From Spirosoma arboris (GTDB lineage Bacteria; Bacteroidota; Bacteroidia; Cytophagales; Spirosomataceae), in contig NZ_WPIN01000010.1 of NCBI RefSeq assembly GCF_009754945.1, forward strand, positions 186,001-250,000: 64,000 nt of DNA. Direction: 5' to 3'. The notes below the pieces were generated by a model. That model was not told where the DNA came from. It saw only the letters and a program-made list of their open reading frames with translations, and did not search any database. The position numbers were made by a program, and so were the translations under genes. Of the stretch, positions 25,180 through 33,810 are shown one piece after another. How positions within the stretch are numbered: position 1 is the first letter of the stretch; every line of letters begins with the position of its first letter.

Positions 25180-26295
25180 ATGGTTTATATAGTCGCTTTG
25201 TTAGCGGTAATCTTTTTGGGGCTGGCGGCCGTAGTCGTTTCCCGAATGGCGGCCGTTGTAAAGAACGCAAGTGGCCCGGTCGAAGAAGGGCACATTGGAT
25301 TGAGTAACCGTATTAACGGTATGCTAATGATCGTTTTCTTTGTCTTAGGCTTGATTGGTGCTGCTTGGTCCTTCCTATATGCAAAGCAGTTCTTTTTACC
25401 TGAAGCATCATCTCCACACGGTCGGCATACAGATTTTCTGTTTTGGCTGGGAATGAGCATTATTACGGTTGCTTTTGTTGTAACAAACGCCTTGTTGTTC
25501 TTCTTCGCCTGGCGTTATCAGCATCGGGATGGTTATAAAGCTGCTTACTATCCAGAAAACCATAAGCTAGAATTAATCTGGACGGTTATTCCGGCAGTAG
25601 TAATGGCGCTTTTGGTATTTACAGGTTGGAAAGCATGGCGGGATATTATGGCCGAAGCACCGGCAGACGCACAGGTATTTGAAATCGTTGGTAAGCAATT
25701 CAACTGGATTGCCCGTTACCCAGGTGTTGATAATAACAAACTAGGTTCGTTCAATTATAAGCTGATTGACAATAGCAACGAAACGGGGATTGATTATACA
25801 GACGAAGCATCATTCGATGATTTCGTATCTACTTCCGAATTACACATCCCAGTCAACAAGCCAATTTTATTGAAAATTCGCGCTCGTGATGTACTGCACA
25901 GTGTATTTATTCCTCACCTTCGGGTAAAGATGGATGCTGTTCCTGGTATGCCAACTCGTTTTCAGTTCACCGCTGATAAAACAACGGATGAAATGAAAAA
26001 CATCACAGGCAATCCTAATTTCACGTACGAAATTGCCTGTACAGAAGTATGTGGTCAAGGTCACTTCTCGATGCGGATACGTTTAGTCGTTGAAGACGAA
26101 GCGTCTTGGTTAGCTTGGTGCAAAGAACAAAAGCCTCTGTTAACATCGACGCCAGAGTTAGCAAACCGTATACCGGCTAATCTAAAAGCAAAGGCGGCAA
26201 AGTATTTGCCTGCTGATGCAACGGCTGCACCAGCAGACAGTGTAACCGCATCAATACTACCAAAAGGGGTAATCGTAGCTAGCGCCACCCATTAA
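25180..26295 (+). CDS. coxB: Cytochrome c oxidase subunit II
   Basis: This 371-residue subunit has a leader helix (1-22), two transmembrane helices (about 45-68 and 87-112, with a further hydrophobic segment near 135-150) and a periplasmic cupredoxin domain. The CuA site is CTEVCGQGHFSM, with Cys287, Cys291, His295 and Met298, plus the upstream His in VLHSVFIPHLR. There is no CXXCH, so it is an aa3-type rather than caa3-type subunit and must take electrons from a separate cytochrome, plausibly ActA or ActE. It follows actF by 19 bases. Confidence 0.95.
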   Translation: MVYIVALLAVIFLGLAAVVVSRMAAVVKNASGPVEEGHIGLSNRINGMLMIVFFVLGLIGAAWSFLYAKQFFLPEASSPHGRHTDFLFWLGMSIITVAFVVTNALLFFFAWRYQHRDGYKAAYYPENHKLELIWTVIPAVVMALLVFTGWKAWRDIMAEAPADAQVFEIVGKQFNWIARYPGVDNNKLGSFNYKLIDNSNETGIDYTDEASFDDFVSTSELHIPVNKPILLKIRARDVLHSVFIPHLRVKMDAVPGMPTRFQFTADKTTDEMKNITGNPNFTYEIACTEVCGQGHFSMRIRLVVEDEASWLAWCKEQKPLLTSTPELANRIPANLKAKAAKYLPADATAAPADSVTASILPKGVIVASATH

Positions 26296-26323
26296 TTTCT
26301 AAACTTACATTCAACCAAATACT

Positions 26324-28207
26324 ATGGCGACTGTATCAGCTAACTCGGCAACCGTGGCGCATGCAGCAGAGCATGACCATCACGAGCCGCAAAGTTTTTG
26401 GCGCACGTATATTTTCTCGGAAGACCACAAAACCATTGCTAAGCAATACCTGATTTCAGGTATCTTTTGGTCAATTATTGGGATTAGTTTGTCGGTTATG
26501 TTCCGACTTCAGTTAGGGTTTCCTAATATGAAGCTAGATTTCTTACGCCCTATTCTTGGTACATGGATTAACGATACTGGTAAGCTTGACCCTGATTTCT
26601 ACCTGGCATTAGTAACTATGCACGGTACAATCATGGTATTCTTCGTATTAACGGCTGGCTTGAGTGGCACGTTCTCAAACTTCCTGATTCCATTACAAGT
26701 GGGTGCACGTGATATGGCATCAGGCTTCCTGAACATGTTGTCATACTGGTTCTTCTTCATGGCCAGTGTTCTGATGTTCGGTTCGTTGTTCATCGAAACA
26801 GGACCAGCTTCTGGTGGTTGGGTAATTTACCCACCACTAAGTGCCCTGCCACAAGCCCACAAAGGATCAGAACTAGGTATGACCTTGTGGTTGGTTAGTA
26901 TGGCCCTGTTTATTGTATCGCAATTACTTGGTGGAATCAACTACATTACCACCGTAATTAACCTGCGAACTCGCGGGATGTCATTCAGTAAATTGCCACT
27001 AACAATCTGGGCTTTCTTACTGACTGCTATACTAGGTTTGATCTCTTTCCCTGTATTACTTTCGGCTGCTCTACTTCTTATCTTCGACCGGAGCTTTGGT
27101 ACTAGCTTTTACCTCTCTGAAATTTACATCAAAGGTGAAGCGCTTCCAAACGTAGGTGGTAGCCCTATCTTGTTCCAGCATTTGTTCTGGTTCTTGGGGC
27201 ACCCTGAAGTATATATCGTATTGCTGCCTGCTCTCGGTATGACTTCTGAGATCATTGCAACCAACTCTCGGAAACCAATCTTTGGATACCGTGCCATGAT
27301 TGCATCAATGATGGGTATCGCATTCCTGGCCTTTATCGTATGGGCTCACCATATGTTCGTGACAGGTATGAACCCATTCCTGGGCTCAATATTCATGTTC
27401 CTGACGCTCATTATTGCTGTTCCATCGGCCGTTAAAGCGTTCAACTACATTACGACCTTATGGCGGGGTAACATCCGATTTACTCCAGCTATGTTGTTCT
27501 CGATTGGGCTGGTGTCGTTCTTTATCTCTGGTGGTCTGACAGGTATTATCCTGGGCAACTCGGCACTTGATATCCAATTGCACGATACCTATTTTGTAGT
27601 AGCTCACTTCCACTTGGTGATGGGTGCTGCTTCAGCTTTTGGTTTATTAGCGGGTGTTTATCACTGGTTCCCCAAAATGTTTGGTCGCTTGATGAACGAA
27701 AAGCTTGGCTATATCCACTTCTGGATGACGTTTATCGGTATATACCTCGTGTTCTTCCCAATGCACTATATTGGTATTGCAGGTTTTCCACGTCGATATT
27801 ATGCTTTCACTAGCTATGATTTCACGAAGAACATTTTTGCTGATATGAATGCCTTTATCAGCTTGGCGGCTATTTTCACCTTTACCGCCCAGTGGATATT
27901 CATCTACAATTTTGTTCACAGCTTAATTAAAGGAAAGAAATCTCCGCAAAACCCCTGGAAATCAAATACGCTGGAATGGACTGCACCGATTAGTCCTGGA
28001 CATGGTAACTGGCCAGGTGAAATTCCTGCTGTATATCGTTGGCCGTATGACTACAGTAAGCCAGGTGCCAAAGATGATTTTATTCCTCAAAACGTGCCAT
28101 ACTCACAAACTCCTGAGTCTAATCTGCCACATGAAAATGAGTTGATTGGCCTGGAAAAAGAGATTGAGGCACAGAACCTGAATGACCAGTTCAATCAGCC
28201 TCACTAA
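26324..28207 (+). CDS. ctaD: Cytochrome c oxidase subunit I, A1 type
   Basis: The catalytic subunit (627 residues) has at least twelve helices and all heme and copper ligands: low-spin heme His in MHGTIMVFF, CuB His and cross-linked Tyr in LGHPEVYIVLLP, the CuB pair in WAHHMFVTG, and the heme a3/heme a pair in HDTYFVVAHFHLVMG. The Glu and Tyr in GHPEVY mark the A1 family with D and K proton channels. The N-terminal AEHDHHEPQSFW is typical of Bacteroidota. It reduces O2 to water with proton pumping. The ctaA start lies inside its last codons. Confidence 0.97.
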   Translation: MATVSANSATVAHAAEHDHHEPQSFWRTYIFSEDHKTIAKQYLISGIFWSIIGISLSVMFRLQLGFPNMKLDFLRPILGTWINDTGKLDPDFYLALVTMHGTIMVFFVLTAGLSGTFSNFLIPLQVGARDMASGFLNMLSYWFFFMASVLMFGSLFIETGPASGGWVIYPPLSALPQAHKGSELGMTLWLVSMALFIVSQLLGGINYITTVINLRTRGMSFSKLPLTIWAFLLTAILGLISFPVLLSAALLLIFDRSFGTSFYLSEIYIKGEALPNVGGSPILFQHLFWFLGHPEVYIVLLPALGMTSEIIATNSRKPIFGYRAMIASMMGIAFLAFIVWAHHMFVTGMNPFLGSIFMFLTLIIAVPSAVKAFNYITTLWRGNIRFTPAMLFSIGLVSFFISGGLTGIILGNSALDIQLHDTYFVVAHFHLVMGAASAFGLLAGVYHWFPKMFGRLMNEKLGYIHFWMTFIGIYLVFFPMHYIGIAGFPRRYYAFTSYDFTKNIFADMNAFISLAAIFTFTAQWIFIYNFVHSLIKGKKSPQNPWKSNTLEWTAPISPGHGNWPGEIPAVYRWPYDYSKPGAKDDFIPQNVPYSQTPESNLPHENELIGLEKEIEAQNLNDQFNQPH

Positions 28208-29195
28208 TAAAAAAGAGCAGCGTTTCCGGAGCCTGGCGTTTCTGACAGTAATTGTTATCTACCTGGTTATCTTAGCCGGTGGGATTGTCAGAAGTACAGG
28301 CTCCGGAATGGGCTGCCCTGATTGGCCAAAGTGTTTTGGGCGTTGGGTGCCACCTACTGAAATCTCGCAATTACCCGCAAATTATCAGGAGATTTATGGT
28401 GCTAAACTGAAAGGGGAGGTAGAGTTCAACGCTGTAAAAACCTGGATAGAATACGCCAATCGATTAGTAGGTGTTTTATCCGGTTTTTTTGTTTTTGCTA
28501 CGTTGCTATCATCTTTAGTGTATCTCCGAAAAGACAAGGCAATCTTTTGGGGAAGTCTGGCAGCGTTTCTTTTGATTGGAGTTAATGGGTGGTTAGGCTC
28601 GCGTGTAGTAGCTACAGAATTAGCGCATTACATGATCACCATACATATGCTTTTAGCCATAGTGGTGGTTTTTGCCTTGCTATTTGTTCTAGTTCGTGCC
28701 AATGCCCCTCGATTGATGGCTGACTACCCAAAATCGCCATTATTGAGTTGGCTATTATTAATAGCACTACTAGTAACACTAAGTCAAGTTGTATTAGGAA
28801 CACAGGTGAGAGATGCCCTTGATGAAGTAGTAAAACGATTGGGCTATTCGCAACGTGATAACTGGATTAATGAGTTGGATTGGCGTTTCTACATTCATCG
28901 CTCATTCTCGTTAGGTTTGCTAGCATTTCATCTGGTTGTCATTTACCAACTGCGTAAGTTTACCAAAAACGGCTGGCTCTCATGGTTAACGAATACCTTG
29001 ATAGCTGCTATTGTTATTGAAATTGGAACTGGTATTACAATGGCCTATTTGGGTGTGCCTGCAATAGCACAACCTATCCACTTGGTGTTGGCTATAGTCA
29101 TGGTTGGATTACAGTTTTCAATATGGTTGCTGGTAACACCAACGTTATTAGCAGCTAATCAAAAGTCTCTGAGGTCGCGATTAGTAGAAGTATAA
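28182..29195 (+). CDS. ctaA: Heme A synthase (COX15/CtaA)
   Basis: CtaA oxidises the C8 methyl of heme O to give heme A for the oxidase. The 337-residue protein has about eight helices and begins with LAGGIVRSTGSGMGCPDWPKCFGRWVPP, which contains the conserved Arg and the Cys pair region; heme-ligand histidines lie in LAHYMITIHML and later in IHRSFSLGLLAFHLV and AQPIHLVLA. The gene overlaps the end of ctaD by 26 bases in another frame, so translation is probably coupled. The ctaB gene follows after one base. Confidence 0.95.
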   Translation: MTSSISLTNKKEQRFRSLAFLTVIVIYLVILAGGIVRSTGSGMGCPDWPKCFGRWVPPTEISQLPANYQEIYGAKLKGEVEFNAVKTWIEYANRLVGVLSGFFVFATLLSSLVYLRKDKAIFWGSLAAFLLIGVNGWLGSRVVATELAHYMITIHMLLAIVVVFALLFVLVRANAPRLMADYPKSPLLSWLLLIALLVTLSQVVLGTQVRDALDEVVKRLGYSQRDNWINELDWRFYIHRSFSLGLLAFHLVVIYQLRKFTKNGWLSWLTNTLIAAIVIEIGTGITMAYLGVPAIAQPIHLVLAIVMVGLQFSIWLLVTPTLLAANQKSLRSRLVEV

Positions 29196-29196
29196 T

Positions 29197-30075
29197 ATGG
29201 AAAAGACATTGGCAATAGCGGTTATTAATGTAAAAGCTAAAGCTTACATTGAGTTATTGAAATTGAAACTTACACTAGCGGTTGTATTCTCTGGTGTATT
29301 TGGTTATTGTTTGGCTGTAGATCAAATAAGCTGGTGGAAGATAGCCATATTGGTTGTTGCTTCTATTGGCATGACTGGGGCAGCAAATATTATTAACCAG
29401 ATTATTGAAAAAGATTCGGATAAAGTAATGAAGCGGACAGCTGTCCGGCCATTACCAACAGGACGACTTACCGTTCGCGAGGCAGCAACATTCGCCTTTA
29501 TTTTGTTTGGGATGGCCTGCTATCTGTATGTCCAGTTCTTCAATATCCGAGCTGCTGCTTTAGCTGTATTATCACTATTGCTTTACGGATTTGTTTACAC
29601 TCCTCTTAAACGGAAAGGACAAATAGCAGTCTTTGTTGGCGCTTTACCTGGCGCTTTTCCTCCGATGATCGGCTGGGTTGCAGCCACGAACCAGTTTGGC
29701 TGGGTACCTGGTATTTTATTTGCGGTGCAGTTTTTCTGGCAGTTTCCTCATTTCTGGTCAATAGGCTGGCTGGCTTTTGATGAATATAAAAAGGCAGGTA
29801 TTCAGATGATGCCAGGTAATGGAAAGACGACCGAAACGGCTTTCAGAATTATGATTTATACACTATTTCTGATTCCAATCGGCTGGCTTCCATTCCTGCT
29901 TGGTGTAACGGGTATTTACTCGGCTTTAGTAGCCATGCTGGGCGGAATCTTGTTTCTGGCACAAACGTTTCACTTAATGAGAACTTGTACAGATAGGGCA
30001 GCGCTGCAAATGATGTTCGGGTCGTTGCTATATTTGCCTATCGTACAGATTGTTTACCTGTTAGATAAAGTATAA
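29197..30075 (+). CDS. ctaB: Protoheme IX farnesyltransferase (heme O synthase)
   Basis: CtaB attaches a farnesyl chain to protoheme, the step before CtaA. The 292-residue UbiA-family protein has about nine helices. Its prenyl diphosphate binding motif is NIINQIIEKDSDKVMKRTAV, with the acidic residues of the NxxxDxxxD type, and VRPLPTGR follows as in all CyoE/CtaB proteins. The second aspartate-rich loop is near DEYKKAGIQMMP. It starts two bases after ctaA, inside the same operon. Confidence 0.96.
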   Translation: MEKTLAIAVINVKAKAYIELLKLKLTLAVVFSGVFGYCLAVDQISWWKIAILVVASIGMTGAANIINQIIEKDSDKVMKRTAVRPLPTGRLTVREAATFAFILFGMACYLYVQFFNIRAAALAVLSLLLYGFVYTPLKRKGQIAVFVGALPGAFPPMIGWVAATNQFGWVPGILFAVQFFWQFPHFWSIGWLAFDEYKKAGIQMMPGNGKTTETAFRIMIYTLFLIPIGWLPFLLGVTGIYSALVAMLGGILFLAQTFHLMRTCTDRAALQMMFGSLLYLPIVQIVYLLDKV

Positions 30076-30084
30076 CAACAAATC

Positions 30085-30675
30085 ATGAGTGAATTAGTAA
30101 ATGACATTTCAATCGTTGAAGAGCCGCAGGAAACGCTCTCGATGAACCCCCGCAAGTTTATTCTATGGTTGTTCATTGTTAGTATCATCATGCTCTTCGC
30201 GGCTATGACCAGTGCTTATCTGGTTCGGAGAGCCGAAGGTAACTGGCTGGAATATGATATTCCATCGATATTTTCGTACAGTTCAGTTGTGCTAATCATA
30301 AGTAGCCTGACAATGCACTGGGCTTATCTGTCGGCAAAAAAAGACAATTTTGGGAGTCTGAAAATTGCGATAACTGTTACTTTTGTGCTTGGAGCGATTT
30401 TCCTGTACATGCAGTTCCAGGGTTGGGTCGAATTGGTTAACGAAAACGTCTTTTTTGTTGGCAATCCAGCCGGATCTTTTATGTACATTTTCACCGGATT
30501 ACATGGTTTTCACCTGATTTCTGGCTTAATCGTACTTATTGTAGCGCTAATTGCCTCTTTCCGACTTCGCATTCATGCCACAAGCATGAATCAAATCGAA
30601 ATTGCTGCCGCTTACTGGCATTTTTTAGACATTTTGTGGTTGTATTTGTTTTTCTTTTTAGTCTATTTCCATTGA
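30085..30675 (+). CDS. Cytochrome c oxidase subunit III-like protein, first copy
   Basis: This 196-residue protein has five helices (about 24-44, 62-80, 95-112, 133-155, 172-192) and the subunit III signatures FTGLHGFHLISGLIVL and IAAAYWHFLDILWLYLFF. It is short, like the five-helix subunit III of quinol or B-type oxidases. A second subunit-III-like gene follows directly, so this cluster encodes two. One may be the structural subunit III and the other an accessory subunit; the sequence does not decide which. Confidence 0.92.
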   Translation: MSELVNDISIVEEPQETLSMNPRKFILWLFIVSIIMLFAAMTSAYLVRRAEGNWLEYDIPSIFSYSSVVLIISSLTMHWAYLSAKKDNFGSLKIAITVTFVLGAIFLYMQFQGWVELVNENVFFVGNPAGSFMYIFTGLHGFHLISGLIVLIVALIASFRLRIHATSMNQIEIAAAYWHFLDILWLYLFFFLVYFH

Positions 30676-30690
30676 TAATCTCTTAGACGC

Positions 30691-31488
30691 ATGGCGGCTA
30701 CTGTAACACACGATACCCTGACGACCGACTCGGATCAAATATTCGACAAGAAAACCTGGATGGGTGGGGTTGAACCAATGAAAGTGAGCTACGGCAAGCT
30801 GATGATGTGGTTCTTCCTGATCTCCGATACCTTCACGTTCTCCGCTTTGCTGGTTACTTATGGCCTGATTCGGTATAGTTATCCAGCTTGGGACCCGGCT
30901 ATTTACGGTGAAGTATTCAAGTTTTCAAACCTATACTGGCCAACGCCGGAAATGGTTTATGCTGCAGTACCATTCCTGCATGGTATTCACCTTCCATTGA
31001 TTTTTGTAGGCATCATGACGTTTATCCTCATCTTTAGTAGCGTTACGATGGTACTTGCTGTAGAAGCAGGTCACCGAATGGATCGTGCTGATGTGGAAAA
31101 ATATATGCTCTGGACGATTCTAGGCGGATTCACTTTCTTGGGAAGTCAGGCATGGGAATGGTCGCACTTTATTCATGGCACAGAAACAGGAACAACGATT
31201 AGCGAAATTATAAATGGCCAAACGATTCAACGAACCATTTTTGGAGCTAACCTTGTCGAAAATCAGTATGGACCACCAGCCTTTGCCGATTTATTCTTCT
31301 TTATAACCGGTTTCCATGGAACGCACGTATTTAGCGGTGTTATACTAAATATTTTGATTTTCTATCGGACTGCGACAGGATTATACGATCGTCGAGGTCA
31401 TTATGAAATGGTTGAGAAAGTAGGTCTCTACTGGCACTTTGTTGATCTGGTTTGGGTATTTGTTTTTACGTTCTTCTATCTGGTCTAA
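30691..31488 (+). CDS. Cytochrome c oxidase subunit III, second copy
   Basis: The 265-residue subunit III has about five to six helices, with YGKLMMWFFLISDTFTFSALL near the N-terminus, a long insert between helices (about 165-205, with TIQRTIFGANLVENQYGPP), then FFFITGFHGTHVFSGVI and VGLYWHFVDLVWVFVF. The family supports proton uptake and stability of the catalytic subunit. It starts 15 bases after the first subunit III gene, from which it differs strongly in length and sequence, suggesting an old duplication. Confidence 0.94.
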   Translation: MAATVTHDTLTTDSDQIFDKKTWMGGVEPMKVSYGKLMMWFFLISDTFTFSALLVTYGLIRYSYPAWDPAIYGEVFKFSNLYWPTPEMVYAAVPFLHGIHLPLIFVGIMTFILIFSSVTMVLAVEAGHRMDRADVEKYMLWTILGGFTFLGSQAWEWSHFIHGTETGTTISEIINGQTIQRTIFGANLVENQYGPPAFADLFFFITGFHGTHVFSGVILNILIFYRTATGLYDRRGHYEMVEKVGLYWHFVDLVWVFVFTFFYLV

Positions 31489-31500
31489 TAATTTTCTATC

Positions 31501-31836
31501 ATGTCTGATCATACACACGGCACTCACGAGGTTGGCGAAATACCACCCGCTAATACAGGCCTTATCTGGCGTACGTTTATAATACTTTCTGTCATTACAG
31601 CGATTGAATTTACGCTGGCTTATTTAATGAAAGCTGGTACATTGAGAACGTCAATTTTCGTATTGATGACATTGGTTAAAGCTTTTTACATTGTTGGTGA
31701 GTTCATGCACCTTAAGCATGAAGTAAAAAGCCTGATTTGGGCAATTGTCATTCCAGTAGTATTTATCATTTGGTTACTGGTTGCTTTACTAACTGAGGGT
31801 GGCGCAATAGGCGACGCAGTTTTTGGATTTCATTAA
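31501..31836 (+). CDS. Cytochrome c oxidase subunit IV family protein
   Basis: This 111-residue protein has three helices (about 22-42, 48-66, 76-96) and the motif LVKAFYIVGEFMHLKHEVKSL typical of bacterial COX4/CtaF-like subunits. A His-rich N-terminus (SDHTHGTHE) precedes them. It is a small structural subunit of the oxidase, with no redox centre. It lies between subunit III and the Sco gene with gaps of only 12 and 3 bases. Confidence 0.92.
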   Translation: MSDHTHGTHEVGEIPPANTGLIWRTFIILSVITAIEFTLAYLMKAGTLRTSIFVLMTLVKAFYIVGEFMHLKHEVKSLIWAIVIPVVFIIWLLVALLTEGGAIGDAVFGFH

Positions 31837-31839
31837 GGT

Positions 31840-32550
31840 ATGACAACCACTCGAAAAGCCGGGATCCTGCTCGCTACGCTGCTGGTCCCGGCTTTGCTGT
31901 ATCTTTTCCTCAGGTTCGGTACGCAGAATCATTATGTACTAGGGCGATATTTGCCTAAAATCGACTCGACCAAAGGAGAACCCTTAATGGGAAAAGTCAA
32001 GCTAGCGGATGGAAGTGAAATAGTCGATACCATTTACAATCATATTCCTCCGTTCAAACTGATTGACCAGGATGGGAAAGTAATTGATCAATCCATCGTA
32101 AAAAATAAGATTTACGTTGCTAGCTTTTTCTTTACACGCTGTGGCACAATTTGCCCTCGAATTTCTTCGCAGTTGACACGAGTGCAGGATATTTTCATAA
32201 ATAATCCTGACATCCTTTTCCTTTCACACACCGTCGACCCTGAACATGATCGTCCGGCACAATTAAAAGCATATGCACAGAAGTATAATGCCATTCCTGG
32301 TAGGTGGTATTTCCTGACTGGAAGCAAAGCCGACATCTATAATCTGGCGATGCATGGCTATTATTTGCCAACGGTTGATGCAGGCCTTAAGGAGGGTAAA
32401 CCTGACGAAACTTTTATTCATAGCGAAAAGTTGGTATTAGTAGATAAAGAGGGGATTGTCAGAGGGTTTTATGATGGTACTGATAAAGAAGACGTAGATC
32501 GACTAGTACTTGAAACACGGGTGTTGTTAGATATTTATAGTAAAGAATAA
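31840..32550 (+). CDS. SCO1/SenC family copper chaperone
   Basis: Sco proteins deliver copper to, or reduce, the CuA site of subunit II. The 236-residue protein has one N-terminal membrane anchor (about 7-26) and a periplasmic thioredoxin-like domain with the copper motif CGTIC (Cys101 and Cys105) and the third ligand His194 in FIHSEKLVLVD. SHTVDPEHDRP is the usual family segment between them. Its place after the oxidase subunits supports a role in their assembly. Confidence 0.94.
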   Translation: MTTTRKAGILLATLLVPALLYLFLRFGTQNHYVLGRYLPKIDSTKGEPLMGKVKLADGSEIVDTIYNHIPPFKLIDQDGKVIDQSIVKNKIYVASFFFTRCGTICPRISSQLTRVQDIFINNPDILFLSHTVDPEHDRPAQLKAYAQKYNAIPGRWYFLTGSKADIYNLAMHGYYLPTVDAGLKEGKPDETFIHSEKLVLVDKEGIVRGFYDGTDKEDVDRLVLETRVLLDIYSKE

Positions 32551-32561
32551 ATCAATAAAGC

Positions 32562-33104
32562 ATGCAAACGGTACAACCGGTTCAGGAGCAGAAAGCTAAT
32601 CGGGTGATTAATACATTGGCACTGGCAATTCCAATTGCAGTGGCTGTATTACTTGGCGTCCGGCAGAAAGTGGACTTAGGTGACTGGACAACCTATTTGC
32701 CGCATATTAACGGCATTATTAATTCCCTGACAACGATCCTGCTATTAATGGGATTTTACTTCATCAAACAGGAAAATGTAGAAGCGCATAAACGCACTAT
32801 GTTAGCAGCCTTTACCTTAGGATCGCTATTTCTAGTGAGTTATGTACTGTATCACCTGACTAATGAATCAACTCCATTTGGCGGACAGGGTTGGGTTAGA
32901 CCAGTTTATTATTTTCTGCTGGTATCGCACATTGTTCTTTCTGTAGTAGTTGTTTGGTTTGTTCTACGGGCTGTTTACTATGCGCTAAGTGGACAGATTA
33001 CCCGGCACAAACAAACAGTGAAATATGCATTTCCAATCTGGTTGTACGTTAGCATCACGGGGGTGATTGTTTATTTGATGATCAAGCCGTATTACCTTCA
33101 TTAA
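32562..33104 (+). CDS. DUF420 family membrane protein
   Basis: The 180-residue protein has five helices (about 18-34, 49-68, 83-102, 118-140, 155-175). LPHINGIINSLTTILLLMGFYFIKQENVEAHKRTML split across helices two and three, and HIVLSVVVVW later, are the DUF420 signatures, including conserved His residues. DUF420 proteins (YozB-like) occur in cytochrome oxidase clusters and may help copper or heme insertion, but the function is not proven. It starts 12 bases after the Sco gene. Confidence 0.9.
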   Translation: MQTVQPVQEQKANRVINTLALAIPIAVAVLLGVRQKVDLGDWTTYLPHINGIINSLTTILLLMGFYFIKQENVEAHKRTMLAAFTLGSLFLVSYVLYHLTNESTPFGGQGWVRPVYYFLLVSHIVLSVVVVWFVLRAVYYALSGQITRHKQTVKYAFPIWLYVSITGVIVYLMIKPYYLH

Positions 33105-33117
33105 TCTGGAGAAAAAT

Positions 33118-33399
33118 ATGAGAAGCTGGAAAGTAGTTCTACTAATCGTAATCTTGTTGGCTGTTACACCAGATCTGATGGCGCAATGTGCTATGTGCCG
33201 TGGCACGGTCGAGAGTACAGTCAGTAATGGCCGTAGTGTAGTGGCCTCAGACCTAAATTTGGGTATTTTATATTTGTTGTTGGCTCCTTACCTTATTGTT
33301 GCGTCAATTGGCTATCTATGGTATCGGAACAGTAAACGGGATCATGGAAGACGCATCGAAATTGCAGGGCGCGTTAAGCGGGCTATGTCCCAGATGTAG
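33118..33399 (+). CDS. Small membrane protein of the oxidase cluster
   Basis: This 93-residue protein has a signal peptide (1-22, cut near MAQ), then CAMCRGTVESTV, a CxxC pair exposed outside the membrane, and one transmembrane helix (about 50-68) followed by a basic tail. I recognise it only as a small protein that recurs next to DUF420 and DUF983 genes in Bacteroidota. The CxxC could bind copper or act in thiol chemistry, which is inference. The DUF983 gene begins inside its 3' end. Confidence 0.75.
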   Translation: MRSWKVVLLIVILLAVTPDLMAQCAMCRGTVESTVSNGRSVVASDLNLGILYLLLAPYLIVASIGYLWYRNSKRDHGRRIEIAGRVKRAMSQM

Positions 33400-33721
33400 A
33401 AAAGGTAAAATTTTCAAAAAGCCATTCTACTCGCCGAAAGGGTTTGATGAAATGTATGAGCATTGTCCGCATTGTGGATTGCGATACGAAGTTGAGCCTG
33501 GTTACTTTATTGGAGCTATGTATGTCAGTTATGCCATTTCGGGTGGAGTTGCCCTGATAATCGGCTTTTTGTTATTCTATTTAGGCCATGATCCTGCTGG
33601 CTGGGTCTATGCGGCCGTTGTTGTTCCAGCCATGCTCTTTATCGCTCCCATTAATTTTCGAATATCACGCGTTATTTGGCTATACTATGTAGCTGGTATC
33701 AATTATGTAAAAGGGCTTTAA
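33344..33721 (+). CDS. DUF983 family protein
   Basis: From ATG 33344 the protein is 125 residues. It has a zinc-ribbon-like half (GLCPRCRKGKIF, then EHCPHCGLRYEVEPGYFIGAMYVSYA) and two membrane helices (about 60-82 and 89-107). These are the defining DUF983 features; members sit near oxidase genes but their role is unknown. The track-length extension upstream to 33296 starts at a non-conserved leader, so 33344 is preferred. It overlaps the previous gene by 56 bases and ends the respiratory cluster. Confidence 0.88.
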   Translation: MEDASKLQGALSGLCPRCRKGKIFKKPFYSPKGFDEMYEHCPHCGLRYEVEPGYFIGAMYVSYAISGGVALIIGFLLFYLGHDPAGWVYAAVVVPAMLFIAPINFRISRVIWLYYVAGINYVKGL

Positions 33722-33734
33722 GGGCCCTTTTTTT
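33709..33734 (+). terminator. Intrinsic terminator of the respiratory cluster
   Basis: AAAAGGGC (33709-33716) pairs with GCCCTTTT (33724-33731) around a 7-base loop, running into a T-tract. The stem overlaps the DUF983 stop codon, so the hairpin is partly coding. It marks the end of the 17-gene unit. Confidence 0.8.
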
Positions 33735-33810
33735 ATGCTCAAAAAAAATATTGATGGTCATGCAACCTATGCTCTATTATCTTGCATCTTGCTGTTGAAC
33801 CTAAACAAAT

